From Acorus gramineus (Eukaryota; Streptophyta; Magnoliopsida; Acorales; Acoraceae), in contig CM060849.1 of NCBI GenBank assembly GCA_030737835.1, positions 3,410,001-3,474,000 of the forward strand: 64,000 bases of DNA, written 5' to 3'. Below the pieces are notes generated by a model that searched no databases, was not told where the DNA came from, and saw nothing but the letters and a program-made list of their open reading frames with translations. Each line of letters starts with the position of its first letter. Position 1 is the stretch's first letter. Of this stretch, positions 54,824 through 64,000 are shown one piece after another. The position numbers and the translations under genes were made by a program.

Positions 54824-55099
54824 ATTCTTCTGTATATATATGTAGATTTTTCTTTTTCGTTGTCATGTTTTGGATATATTATTATTGTCAATTAAAAGTG
54901 TGTAATGTAGAAAAAGAGACAGAGAGAGCATAAAGGGAAAGTAAATTTTTGTTGCTTGTATATTTTATTCATACATGCTTTTATCCTTTTTGATAGATGA
55001 AGATCAACATATTAAAGTGTTTCTGTAAAAATAAGAGAAAGTAAATGAATGTTGGTCAAAAAGAAAGTAATGGAAAAGAAAAGATTTTCCATTTGATCA

Positions 55100-55240
55100 G
55101 TTTATATGCTGTTTGTGTATGTAATGGAAAATGATGGAAAATAAAAATTGTTGTTTGTGCCTATAATGGAAAATGAAGAAAAATAAAAAATGTTGTTTGT
55201 GCTTCTGATAGAAAATAACATAAAATAAAAATATAATATC
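55100..55240. repeat. Degenerate tandem repeat, about three 55-bp units
   Basis: Units share TGTTGTTTGTG and ATAATGGAAAATGA-like words. Confidence 0.7.
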
Positions 55241-55306
55241 TATGTTTTCAAGAAAATGGTACAAAAAGAAAAAAAAAACATATATTGTGACAATTAATTT
55301 AAATAT

Positions 55307-55368
55307 AATGGGTCTTTATGAAGGATTCTAAACTATAGAATGGGCCTTTATGAAGGATTCTAAACTAT
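55307..55368. repeat. Tandem duplication, unit 32 bp
   Basis: AATGGGTCTTTATGAAGGAT followed by TCTAAACTAT, then the same with one C/T difference. Confidence 0.9.
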
Positions 55369-55926
55369 AATAAAATGATTATATGCTACATAGCTACTAA
55401 CAAAAAAAAGTAAGAAATAAAAAATTTTGGATGTTTTTTCTGACAATCAAATCTAGTTGTCATAATTTCTTTCTATATATAAAATCAAATAAATATTATT
55501 ATCTTGAATAAAAATTCACTTTACAATGTATTTTTGAGATTTCAAACTACGGGGGTTTTAATTTTTTGAAAGCTATCACAAACTTCAGAGTAATTTTTGG
55601 AAACCACTTTTTTCAATTGAAATCTTAAGATTTTCAAAAGATTGAGGGTTTTCATTTTTTTTTTTAGATGCTTTTTTCCTTTTTAACAAAATTTAGAAAT
55701 CATCTTACTCCAAAAGAAAAAAAAACTCTTGGGGGTAGGTAGAAAAAACATATTTTGATTGCTTTAGATCTTCAACCCAAGAATGAATTAAAAAAGGTCT
55801 CAATCTTTAATAAATCACAAAAATGGATATAAGATCTCAATCTAGTATTGTAACGCCCCCGGATCCACGACTCCATTTTGAAGCGTGAAATCCAGTCGCG
55901 TTAACTTAATTCCTCAAGTCTCATAG

Positions 55927-55930
<4 letters not shown>

Positions 55931-55958
<28 letters not shown>
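55931..55958. repeat. (TA)n microsatellite
   Basis: About 14 AT repeats directly left of the GGGGAGTGATGGGGTGCGG segment. Confidence 0.9.
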
Positions 55959-55962
<4 letters not shown>

Positions 55963-57149
55963 GAGTGATGGGGTGCGGTCGTGCGACCGTGCACCCCATC
56001 GTGCGCCCACGCTCTCAGCCCTCCGATCTAATCAAAAGGTCCACCATCCTCTTCACCGTCCGATGGGATATGATCGGATGGTCCAAAACACCCCAATATA
56101 AACCCAAATCACTCTCTCTCGGCTGTCTCTCTCGACTCACTCTCTCTCTCGACTCTCTCTCTGTCAAAACAAACCCCCTTCACCCCCTTTGACCACCGCG
56201 ACCCCCGGCGATCACACGCGACTCCGGCGACCCCCGGCGACTATCGGAGAGCACCCGCGACCAACGGCGACCCCGATTCCAGGTTGAACTCTCTCTCTCT
56301 CTCCCCCTCTCTCTCTCTCTATGATTAGGGTTTTTTGTCTCTCTGATTCAAATGGATGGTGGGATCTTTTTTGAAAACTTGTTCTTCTCTTTCGAAAACT
56401 GGTCTACGTTTGTATCTTTGGGTTCTTCTTTGTGACGGGTGTATTTGAGATATTTGGGGTGCTTTGATCTTTATTGTAAAAAAAAAGAGGTGATTAGGGA
56501 CGGAATAACTCCTAATTTACATATGTTTATTGCTTAAATCACAACAGGGTTTCTGCTGATTATTGGTTTCTCATATAGGGTTTATGATGATTAGGGGTTT
56601 TTTTTTATCTGGGGTTCAGGTGAGATGCAGTGACAATTTTTTTTTAATGAATCTTCTTTGCCCTCAAGATTAGGATGCAATGCATGCTTGTACTGAGTTG
56701 AATGAGATATGATATGAGCTTTTAATTTTTTTTTCCTGAATACCAGTTTCTGATATACACATTATGATAGCTATATTCTTCATGTAGCATCTTCTATATG
56801 TTGTTTTATGCCCTTGATTTGATATATATGAATTGGGCAGAGGCCCAAGGAGAATGCAGTGTACAATGGTGTGGAATATGGGATTAAATTAAATAAAAAA
56901 ATAATTGATTTTTAGAAAAAATAGTCGTAATATGTAGATTGCTTGCTTTTCAATTTGTTTGATTTATGGATAGTGCATGCGCAGGGAAATGTGAATGTTG
57001 TGAATGGGTAGTTGAAAGAGGGTGTGAAGAAGGTGAAGGAATATAAGAAAGGTGTCTCCTTTGAGGGCATCACATTGAATAGCTTTTCTGTGAAACAGAG
57101 GTGTCACGGTTTTGCTTTTTTCCTTTGCCATCTCATATGTGGAAGAAAG
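55959..57149 (+). other. Leader-like GC-rich segment, then AT-rich DNA, unassigned
   Basis: A hairpin (55968-55999) is followed by CT-rich tracts, repeated GGCGACCCC words and a TCTCTCTC block resembling a plant 5' UTR, then AT-rich DNA. No convincing coding exon is seen. The (TA)n flank and sudden GC shift would also fit the end of a transposon. The segment is cut at 57149 by a solo LTR and continues at 60341. Confidence 0.4.
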
Positions 57150-60100
57150 TGTTATATATGTGTCACTTTTAACCTTCTGGTAACCGTTGGGACATTCTGG
57201 CAGTTTTTCGATTTTTTATTTTTTTCGGTCGGAACCGCTAAAATTTCGGGCTGTTAGCTATCGCCTTGAGATTGAGGGCTCCGATTAAAAATCTAACTGC
57301 ATATTATGTGTCCTGGTGCCATTCCAAGCCGCTCACGAAAATTTCATCGAATTCCGGTACGTTTCAGAATTTCGCAGTTCCGAGGCGTATCCGGGTTTTG
57401 ACCGAGCGAGAAGTCATTGGGAGACTTTGACTTGGTCAATGTGAACCATTGACTTGGTCAAATGATTTTGGATTTTTGTGTGGTTGGGTTGACTAGGGTC
57501 AAACCACACTTAAGCCTCCCTAAGCTAGCTTAAACCCTAATTAACCTAGCTTAGCCTAATCTAAATGAGGTTTGACTTATTTAAAGGAAGCAAAAAGGTG
57601 CTCTTCACTATTCATTGTCTTCTCCAACTCTTTTTCTCTCTCCCCCTCTCTCTTTTTCAAGCTTTTGAGCCACCTAGGGTCGTCAAAGCTTAAAACCTAA
57701 ATCATAGAAAGGCTAGATCGGGTCCCGATCTACGCCCCGGTGTTCTCGGATTCGAATTCCGAGAAGTTTGGCCCCTTCATCCCCCCTCTTTTCTCCCCTG
57801 ATTTGGGCCATTTCGAGGGCCAAGGGAGATCCCGGCGTTGGAGGCCTTTGGGGAGAGGTTTCGGTGCGTGGAGAGCAATCGAGCATCCTTGCTTTCCCTT
57901 GGTAAGCCCTTTTTCCTTTCCTTTCTTGCTTAGATGCTTGTTAGGAGGGTGGATTTGAGTTTGGGTGGTGGTCGGCGGCTGTGGGTGGCTGTTGGTGGCC
58001 GGTGAGAGGAGTTTGGGTGGTCGGGCAGGGTGTTAGGCAGTCCCGGGCAGGGAGGTTGGCTGTCCCGGGTGGGCTGGCAGCGGGCGCAGAAGGCAGGCGC
58101 ACCAGATTGCGGGCGCACGACCGCGTGCGCGCGGGCGTGCGCTCGGGGGGTGCAGGGGGAGGCGTGCTGGGTAGGAGGTGCTCGGGCATCAGGCGGGCAG
58201 TGCCCGGGCGTGCAGGCGAGCGGTGCTCGGGCCACTCGGCGATGCGCGCAGGCAAGCAGCGCGGGCAGGCTGGCAGGCGCGCTGGGCGCGTGCTGCCAGG
58301 CGCGCTGGGCGCGTGTTGCACGGGCGTGCGCGTGGGCGCTGGGTGAGGGTCCCGGGTGCTGGGCGCTGGGCGCTGGGTCGCGGATGCTGGCTGTGTTGGG
58401 CGCTGGGCGCTGGGGCGCTGGGCGCTGAGCACGGTGCAGGAGCATGCGCGCGGGGCGTTGGGCAGAGGCGCGGTGGGGTGATGCGAGCGGTGTGCGCGCG
58501 GGCCAGCGCGGGGCGTGAGGTGTGCGCGCGGGTTACTGCGCTGGGGCGCAGTGGACGCGCGGTACACCCGGGGAGCTCGGCGGCGTGTCCAGGCGTGCGG
58601 GCAGGGGCTCGGCAGGGCGCCTGAGTGCGCGGGCTGAGGCACGACGGTGCATCCGGGGGCGGGTGGCCGTGCGGGTGGTTGCCGGGGGTGCGGGAGTGAG
58701 TCGGGGTGCTTGGGCTAACGTGCGTACGGGCCGTATGTACGTTTGGGTATTTTTAGAGTATTTTGTGTATTTTGTGGTATTTGTGGATTTTAACTCACCA
58801 TATGAAATACCTGTCTTGCAGATCTTGACGGACGGTCGCGCGACAACCCAGATACCGGTGAGTGGGACGATCCAACCCAGTAGGGAGGCGTTACATTCAC
58901 TTGGGCGTGTACCGTCCTCCCCTGGGGCACCATAGTAAATATTAACCTGTTTAATATGAAAACTATGTAAGCATGATAATCTGTAGTATGCATGCCACCC
59001 TAGATTTGTATGCTAGGGACTTATACCCTTAGGACCCGTATAAGAACCATGCACCCTGTTATCATGTTTCCATGCTAGGAAAGCCCCGACCAACGCATGT
59101 TCCTATTTAGTTTAATTTATTTAAATAAAATGCGAGCATGTGATATTAGCTTGTCTTAGTGAATATTATAGGGGAGGGGCCTCGCGAGGACAGCGGTGAG
59201 CCCCGGGGCTAGGGTACTCCGTGTTCCTTGTTTGGTTGTCGGGATGTCCTATATCGGGACCTCACGCTGCCCTCCCAAGGATTCTTTCCCCGTTAATATT
59301 CCAACCTCTTTATTATTATAATGCATGTTTCCCCGCATCCTGGTTATGCGCCCTGTTGGAATTCTGAAGAATTCAAGGCATTAGAGTTGTAGAGATGTAT
59401 GGTCGGCGGATCCGAGTGGATCATATGCGTATGGATAGGCTGTTCTGTTTCCCTTCGTTGGATCCGTGTAGAGACTGCCCCAGCGTTGGAAAGGCCGTCC
59501 CTTCCGAGGGCTCCCATCAGTAGGTGCCTCCCGATATTTGTGAAGGACTGTGCTGAAGTTGTGGGTGAAGACCAAGCGGCCTACGGAGTGGAGGAGAGAC
59601 TATCGGTGGACCAAGGGTGACCAACAGCCTAGTCAGTCCCAATATCCTATGTCACCCATAGAAGGGTGAGGGTGAGGGTGTGATGGGTCAGCAATGGGGT
59701 GACCGACCGGTTGTGGAATTGTGGTCTAAGGATGATTATTAGACTAGTATGTCCCAACATCCTATGTCACCCATTGAGGGTGAGGGTGAGGGTGTGGTGG
59801 TTCGGCGTTGTACGAACCACTGGATTTATGATGTTATGCCACTTTGAGGCTGGTTGTTGTTTAATTATGGTTAATATAGCTGTGATGCATGGGTTGTGCT
59901 GTTCACTGAGCGTGTGGCTCACCCCTCGCACAATTGTTTTCTCCAGTTGCCACTGAGCCGGATCAGCAGGAGGAGCCTTCCGAGGGATTCCTTCAGTAGC
60001 GGAGTAGCGCTACGTCCCGCGAGTGTTAGAGGCTATCAGCATCCCTTTTTGGCTGTATGTATTTTATTTCCGTGCTTGAGCACGCGTTTGTATATATTCA

Positions 60101-60335
60101 GTTGTATATGGTGTATATTGGCTCTCACAGGACAGATGATTGTGTATCGAGTCTGTAGTATGTTTTATTTACAGATTCAGTCTTTCGCTTCCGCATTTGG
60201 TGTATATATCATGTCAGCCTCTTTGTTGTCTGTGTGTCATTCTAGTTGCTTGTTTATGGTATATTATTGACCTCCTGTGTAGATTCTGATTTATATATAC
60301 ACTTGCCGCGTCTCGGGGACGCCCGGGGCGTGACA
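57150..60335 (+). mobile_element. Solo LTR of the first chromovirus subfamily
   Basis: 3186 bp from TGTTATATATGTGTCAC to CGGGGCGTGACA, flanked by perfect 5-bp duplications GAAAG (57145-57149 and 60336-60340). No internal sequence remains. It contains the CpG-dense block at about 57950-58730 and two GGGTGAGGGTGAGGGTG tracts at about 59667 and 59779. Confidence 0.95.
58822..59999 (+). CDS. Spliced small reading frame in a solo LTR (exons 58822-58857 and 59947-59999)
   Basis: Acceptor CTGTCTTGCAG, a 36-nt exon reading DLDGRSRDNPDT, donor GTGAGT at 58858. Then acceptor TTTTCTCCAG and a 53-nt exon reading VATEPDQQEEPSEGFLQ and TAG. The Val codon is split G/TT. An upstream donor TTG/GTAAGC at 57902 would remove the CpG-rich block. 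In the same phase the exon before it is open for over 40 codons but has no ATG. The frame ends SEGFLQ like the nested LTR at 6716. Function unknown; the product would be short and acidic. Confidence 0.48.
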
Positions 60336-60720
60336 GAAAGTATAGTTTGAGTTGAGTGTATATGTTTAATGAGGGATAGAGAAAAATGGACATGGTTTTA
60401 AACATGGGTTGTCACCCAACATGTTGTTTATGTTGTTTTGGAGAGTTTTATGGAAAAAAAAAGTTTTGTAAAGCAAATGCATTTTGTGTTGGGTCTCTTC
60501 TTTTAAGTGGTGGAAAGTTCAGAACTTGAATGATATGAAATATATAACTAATAAGAGAGTAAAATCAGTATGTTATTCCAGCATTGAAGAGTGTTTTTTT
60601 TTTATAGGAGAGTTTTTTTGAGAAGAGTAAAATCAGTATGTTATTCCAGCATTGAAAGTTCAGAGCTTGCTTTTCAATAGAGGACCAAATAAAAATATTT
60701 TTCTAGGTTGATTGGTTAAT

Positions 60721-60816
60721 TGCTTGCTTGCTTTTCAATATGTTTGATCTATGGATAGTGCAAGATTGTGATAGTGCATGATTGATTTATTTGCACCCCT
60801 ATGGTTTGGTGTTTTT
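60721..60816 (+). repeat. Left arm of an inverted repeat
   Basis: TGCTTGCTTTTCAATATG through CCCTATGGTTTGGTGTTTTT is repeated in reverse at 62755-62850 with few differences. A shorter related copy is at 56938-56979. Confidence 0.85.
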
Positions 60817-62039
60817 GAATATCTTATCCATGTCAAATTCAGGAACAATCATCAAGACAACAAGCATGGTGAAGCTCTATCAATTCAAGAAGAATCATCA
60901 AGAATTGTTGATGATAGTTTACTTCCATATTCAAGAACCTCTATCAATTCAAGAGCATGGTGAAGCTCTATCAATTCAAGAAGAATCATCAAGAATCATG
61001 TTTTTGAATATTTTTGAATCATGTAGACTTACACAGCTACAACTACATGTCAAAGAGGACAACAATAACAAAATCAAGATATTCGGCAGTTTTCTTTTCC
61101 CTGGAGAATGCACTGAAGAATGTTTAGCAGGTTGTTCATCAAGATATTTTTATTATATCTGTGTTGATTCTGTGGTTTGGGTTGGTGGCTAATGAAGTGT
61201 TAGGTTTGTGGGATTTTTTTTTTTTTTTTGATACAAGATATTTGTCATTAGACTTTCTAGATATGAAGTAATTGGTGGTGTTTGCAAGGCTTGTTTTCAT
61301 ATTGAAGAATTTCAGTAGTTTGTTGTTAATTTTGTTGGTGCATGTACTGTTAATTTTTTCAGTTCATAATCTGGATGCCCCTAAAGGCCTTATAAAGAAG
61401 AAGCTTGGTTGGCCTCTGTGGTGACTTGACTACACTTATAAAATTTGTTTGGACTCTTTGAAATGTTCACCTAAAGTCAACAATATTAAACATGTGCTCA
61501 GAAAAAGTAAAGAGTTCATCTTGGATATCAATCTGAATGTTTGTCATACATTTCTAATCACTGGCTTGCTTAATGCCCTTGATTGTTCAGTTAGAGAGTC
61601 TGTGCTCTTTGTGCATGGTGTTTTGGTTGAGACAAACAATGAGATTTAAGCCACAAGGAAGTTCAGTAGGATTCTTGTTGAGTTTGAACTACATAGGTCA
61701 CTTGTAATTAAAAAAAAAAACAGTGTGCTGCTATACCTAATGCCTTCCACAACTCCTCTTTTATCTATGCTTGTATTTTCATTTGATCATGGCTTGATCA
61801 AAACAACAGCTCTTATTTTTCTAAAACTGAAGGTTCATAGTTCAGGATAAAAAAATTATATCCCATATAGTGACCAACAATGAGATTGTGCAGATTAAAT
61901 AATCTACTTAACACCTTCCATTTATTACATAATTATGAACCATCAAGTTTCATTACAAAATTTGAATTAATAATATTTCATAATTTGAACCAACAACATT
62001 CAAAATGATAACAATCTAAATAAAAGTTACACATTTGTT

Positions 62040-62279
62040 CTAAATAAAAGTACACAACGAAAACAAAAACACAAGCTTCATCATGCTCCTTATATCCTCT
62101 ATCATTGACTTCATTAAAACTTGGGCAGTCTTCAATTCCATAAGTTGGCTCTGCAATTCTGAAAATGAATTAGGAGAAATCCCCACCTCTTGTCGTGGTG
62201 ATTCTTCTTTATTCGATATAGTTTTCTCATGCTTGTTGGCATTTACATGAGAGTCTGAACGAACGAATCTGATACCCTT
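62040..62279 (-). CDS. Orphan exon, unknown protein
   Basis: Read on the minus strand, an acceptor-like ATATAACCCAG at 62281 is followed by 79 open codons and TAG at 62040. The frame begins KGIRFVRSDSHVNANKHEK, then has a helix-prone part (FSELQSQLMELKTAQVLMKS) and a hydrophobic end (KLVFLFSLCTF). There is no ATG at the start, so it would be a 3'-terminal exon. The composition looks coding. A relation to the C-terminal part of En/Spm-type transposases is possible but not shown. Confidence 0.35.
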   Translation of the reverse strand, partial: KGIRFVRSDSHVNANKHEKTISNKEESPRQEVGISPNSFSELQSQLMELKTAQVLMKSMIEDIRSMMKLVFLFSLCTFI

Positions 62280-62754
62280 TCTGGGTTATATCTTGGCGCC
62301 ACTGAAACGGCAAAATTCAGTCCTGAAACAAACCTATAAATTAACAAATGCAAAACAACAAAAATCCCACTAGCAGTAACAGCAATGTTCAAGACTTAAA
62401 AATCCATTAGCACATTTAACCAAAAGGCAATTTTTTCCAAGACATTTGGGGAACATAAAAATTGAAAATCATATCAACTCTACAAAGTTTTGTTGAAAAC
62501 AATAGGCGCTTCTAATATCAACAGCTAGCCAAAAAAATATTACATCTCCTTTCAATTAATAGAATCGCCGTCCATTTTAACAAAGATCCAAGTATCTTTC
62601 AAAAAGAAAACTTCTTGAATTATTAAAGCAATCAAAACGATCCTTCTAACTTCCCCAATAACTATAACATTGTGCTTACCAAAAAAAAAAACCATCATGA
62701 ACAACAAATGCGAATGATGCTTAAGTATAAGATTTGAAACCAATCAATCAAGAT

Positions 62755-62894
62755 AAAAACACCAAACCATAGGGATGCAAATATAAATCAATAATGCACT
62801 ATCACAATCATGCACTATCCACATATCAAACAAATTGAAAAGCAAGCAATCTACATATTACGACTATTTTTTCTAAAAATCAATTATTTTTTTT
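62755..62894 (-). repeat. Right arm of inverted repeats
   Basis: 62755-62850 is the inverse of 60721-60816. 62809-62894 is the near-perfect inverse of 56894-56979 (AATAATTGATTTTTAGAAAA through ATAGTGCATG). Confidence 0.85.
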
Positions 62895-63019
62895 AAGCAT
62901 TGGTCTTCTATTGAAAAGCAAGTGACAAGATAACATGTTGAGAGATAACATGTTAACAACCCACCACAACACCAGTGACAAGATAGCATGTTCAGAGATA
63001 TGCACATCGAAATGTAGGG

Positions 63020-64000
63020 TGTCACGCCCCAGGGCGGCCATCCCCGGAATGCGGCAAGTGTATACATGATATCAGCAGTCTAAACAGAAGATCAATAACA
63101 TAATCTAAACAACAACTAAAATGACAACACAGACGAAAGCAAGGCTGACATGATATATACACAGATAGCGGAAGCTAAAAGACTGAGTCTGTAATTCAAA
63201 ACATACTACAGACTCGATACATAATCAACTGTCCTGTGAGAGCCAATATACACACATACATCCAAATAATATACAAACGAGTGCCCAAGCACGGAAATAT
63301 AATACATACAATCAAAAGAAAGGATGCTGCTGGCCCCTAATACTCGCGGGACGTGGCGCTGCTCCGCTACTGATGAAGTCTCTCGGGGAGCTCCTCCTTC
63401 AGATCCGACTCAGTGATAACTGGAGAAAAATATATGCGAGGGGTGAGCCACACGCTCAGTGAATAGCACAACCCATGCATCACAATTTATATTAACCACA
63501 AATAATTAATTAAGCCTCAAAGTGGCAGGAATTACACAATCCAGTGGGTCGCTACATCGCCGACCCACCACACCCTCACCCTCACCCCTCAATAGGTGAC
63601 ATAGGATATTGGGACTGACTAGGCTGTTAATCACCCTTGGTCCACCGATAGTCTCTCCTCCACTCCGTAGGCCGCTTGGCCTTCTCCCACACTTCAGCAC
63701 AGTCCGAATCCAAATCAGGAGGTGCCTACTGATGGGAGCCCTCTGACGGGACGGCCTTTCTAACGCTGGGGCAGTCTCTACACGGATCCAAAGAAGGGAA
63801 TAGAAACAGCCTATCCATACGCATACGATCCACTCGGATCCGTCGGTAACACTACCTCTCATCAACTCTAATGTCATGAATTCTTCAGAATTCCTCCAGG
63901 GCGCATAACTAAGATGCGGGGAAACATATATTATAATATTATCGGGAAAATAAACCTTGGGAGGGCACCATGAGGTCCCGATATAGGACATCCCGACAAC
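63020..64000 (-). mobile_element. Chromovirus LTR, 3' part, running off the right edge
   Basis: On the minus strand it ends GGGGCGTGACA at 63020. No reverse-complement primer-binding site lies to its left, so 63020 is an outer edge: a 3' LTR end or a solo LTR. It includes the GGGTGAGGGTGAGGGTG tract (about 63571-63587) and matches first-subfamily LTRs. Confidence 0.88.
63367..63419 (-). other. Second LTR exon (right-edge LTR)
   Basis: On the minus strand this follows TTTTTCTCCAG and reads VITESDLKEELPERLHQ then TAG at 63367. Seven of nine differences from 10538-10590 are synonymous. The micro-exon would lie beyond the window. Confidence 0.45.

Larger units (their letters stand above)
54824..55930. 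other. 3' flank of the GT61 gene, AT-rich
   Basis: The 3' UTR probably ends within about 100 bp, near the AATTAAA word at 54890. Beyond it are simple AT-rich repeats and no gene. Confidence 0.5.
60341..63019. other. Unassigned region with inverted and direct repeats
   Basis: Contains a repeated GTAAAATCAGTATGTTATTC block (about 60562 and 60628), a repeated CTCTATCAATTCAAGA block (about 60882-60990), long inverted repeats (see separate entry) and an orphan minus-strand exon at 62040-62279. Removing the LTR at 57150-60335 joins it to 55959-57149. It may be a decayed DNA transposon or gene; neither can be shown. Confidence 0.45.

Noticed and set aside
60778-61192. Possible gene with repeated GEALSIQEESSRI
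   Set aside because: The repeated peptide comes from a recent DNA duplication and appears in two overlapping frames. No start context, splice pattern or domain supports it.
61449-61649. 66-codon frame starting MDSLKCSPKVNNIKH
   Set aside because: It is somewhat coding-like but isolated, without family resemblance or flanking exons I can define, and of a length expected by chance in a 2.7-kb region.
1-64000. CRISPR arrays, bacterial operons, rRNA or tRNA genes
   Set aside because: No regularly spaced identical repeats with unique spacers, no Shine-Dalgarno-led gene clusters and no cloverleaf-forming tRNA sequence were seen. The tRNA-like words are retrotransposon primer-binding sites.

Overview
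This is nuclear DNA of a flowering plant, shown by plant-type Ty3/gypsy chromoviruses with very long LTRs, a plant hAT (TTF/DUF4371-type) element, MITEs, and one plant GT61 glycosyltransferase gene. The GC-rich third codon positions of that gene would suit a monocot or early-diverging angiosperm, but the species cannot be fixed from the sequence. I see no rRNA, tRNA, CRISPR array, organellar or bacterial gene block.

Positions 1-40334 are almost entirely related Tekay/Del-like chromovirus sequence nested by age. A solo LTR on the minus strand (1052-28275, flanked by GCTGA on both sides) was split at 4554/27894 by a plus-strand chromovirus complex (4555-27893, flanks GAGAA/GAGAG). The complex reads: 5' LTR (itself split by a solo LTR at 6716-10026, TSD ATATG), a broken internal region (10931-15869), the left two thirds of an A-type LTR joined to a complete C-type LTR (15870-20974), a second broken internal region (20975-25944), a deleted A/C LTR (25945-26883), the start of a third internal region (26884-27542), a 41-bp inverted fragment, and the tail of the outer LTR. 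This order fits unequal recombination between an outer element and an element nested in its 3' LTR, followed by deletions. Further right lie another solo LTR split by an opposite LTR (29074-35433) and a 5'-truncated fourth element (36091-40334). No chromovirus copy keeps an intact gag-pol.

Positions 40335-51312 are AT-rich and hold DNA transposons: a Tourist-like MITE, a degenerate hAT element with perfect 8-bp TSD GTCACATA (41598-45006), two Mutator-like MITEs with perfect 9-bp duplications, several further inverted-repeat MITE candidates, and a CACTA-like subterminal repeat block.

The one apparently intact host gene is a three-exon GT61 family Golgi glycosyltransferase (51967-54823, 472 residues) with a TATA box at 51781. 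To its right are AT-rich spacer, a GC-rich leader-like segment, a solo LTR with perfect TSD GAAAG (57150-60335), a poorly understood stretch with long inverted repeats and an orphan exon (60341-63019), and a minus-strand LTR running off the window.

The most unusual signal is inside the LTRs. Up to seven copies share splice-site-like boundaries around a 36-nt segment and a 53- or 65-nt segment over 1 kb downstream. When joined these make one reading frame ending in a conserved stop, and differences between copies are mostly synonymous in that frame. The segment between the preceding donor and the 36-nt exon is a CpG-dense, G-skewed block. This looks like an LTR-borne spliced small protein or leader, and its first exon is not identified.
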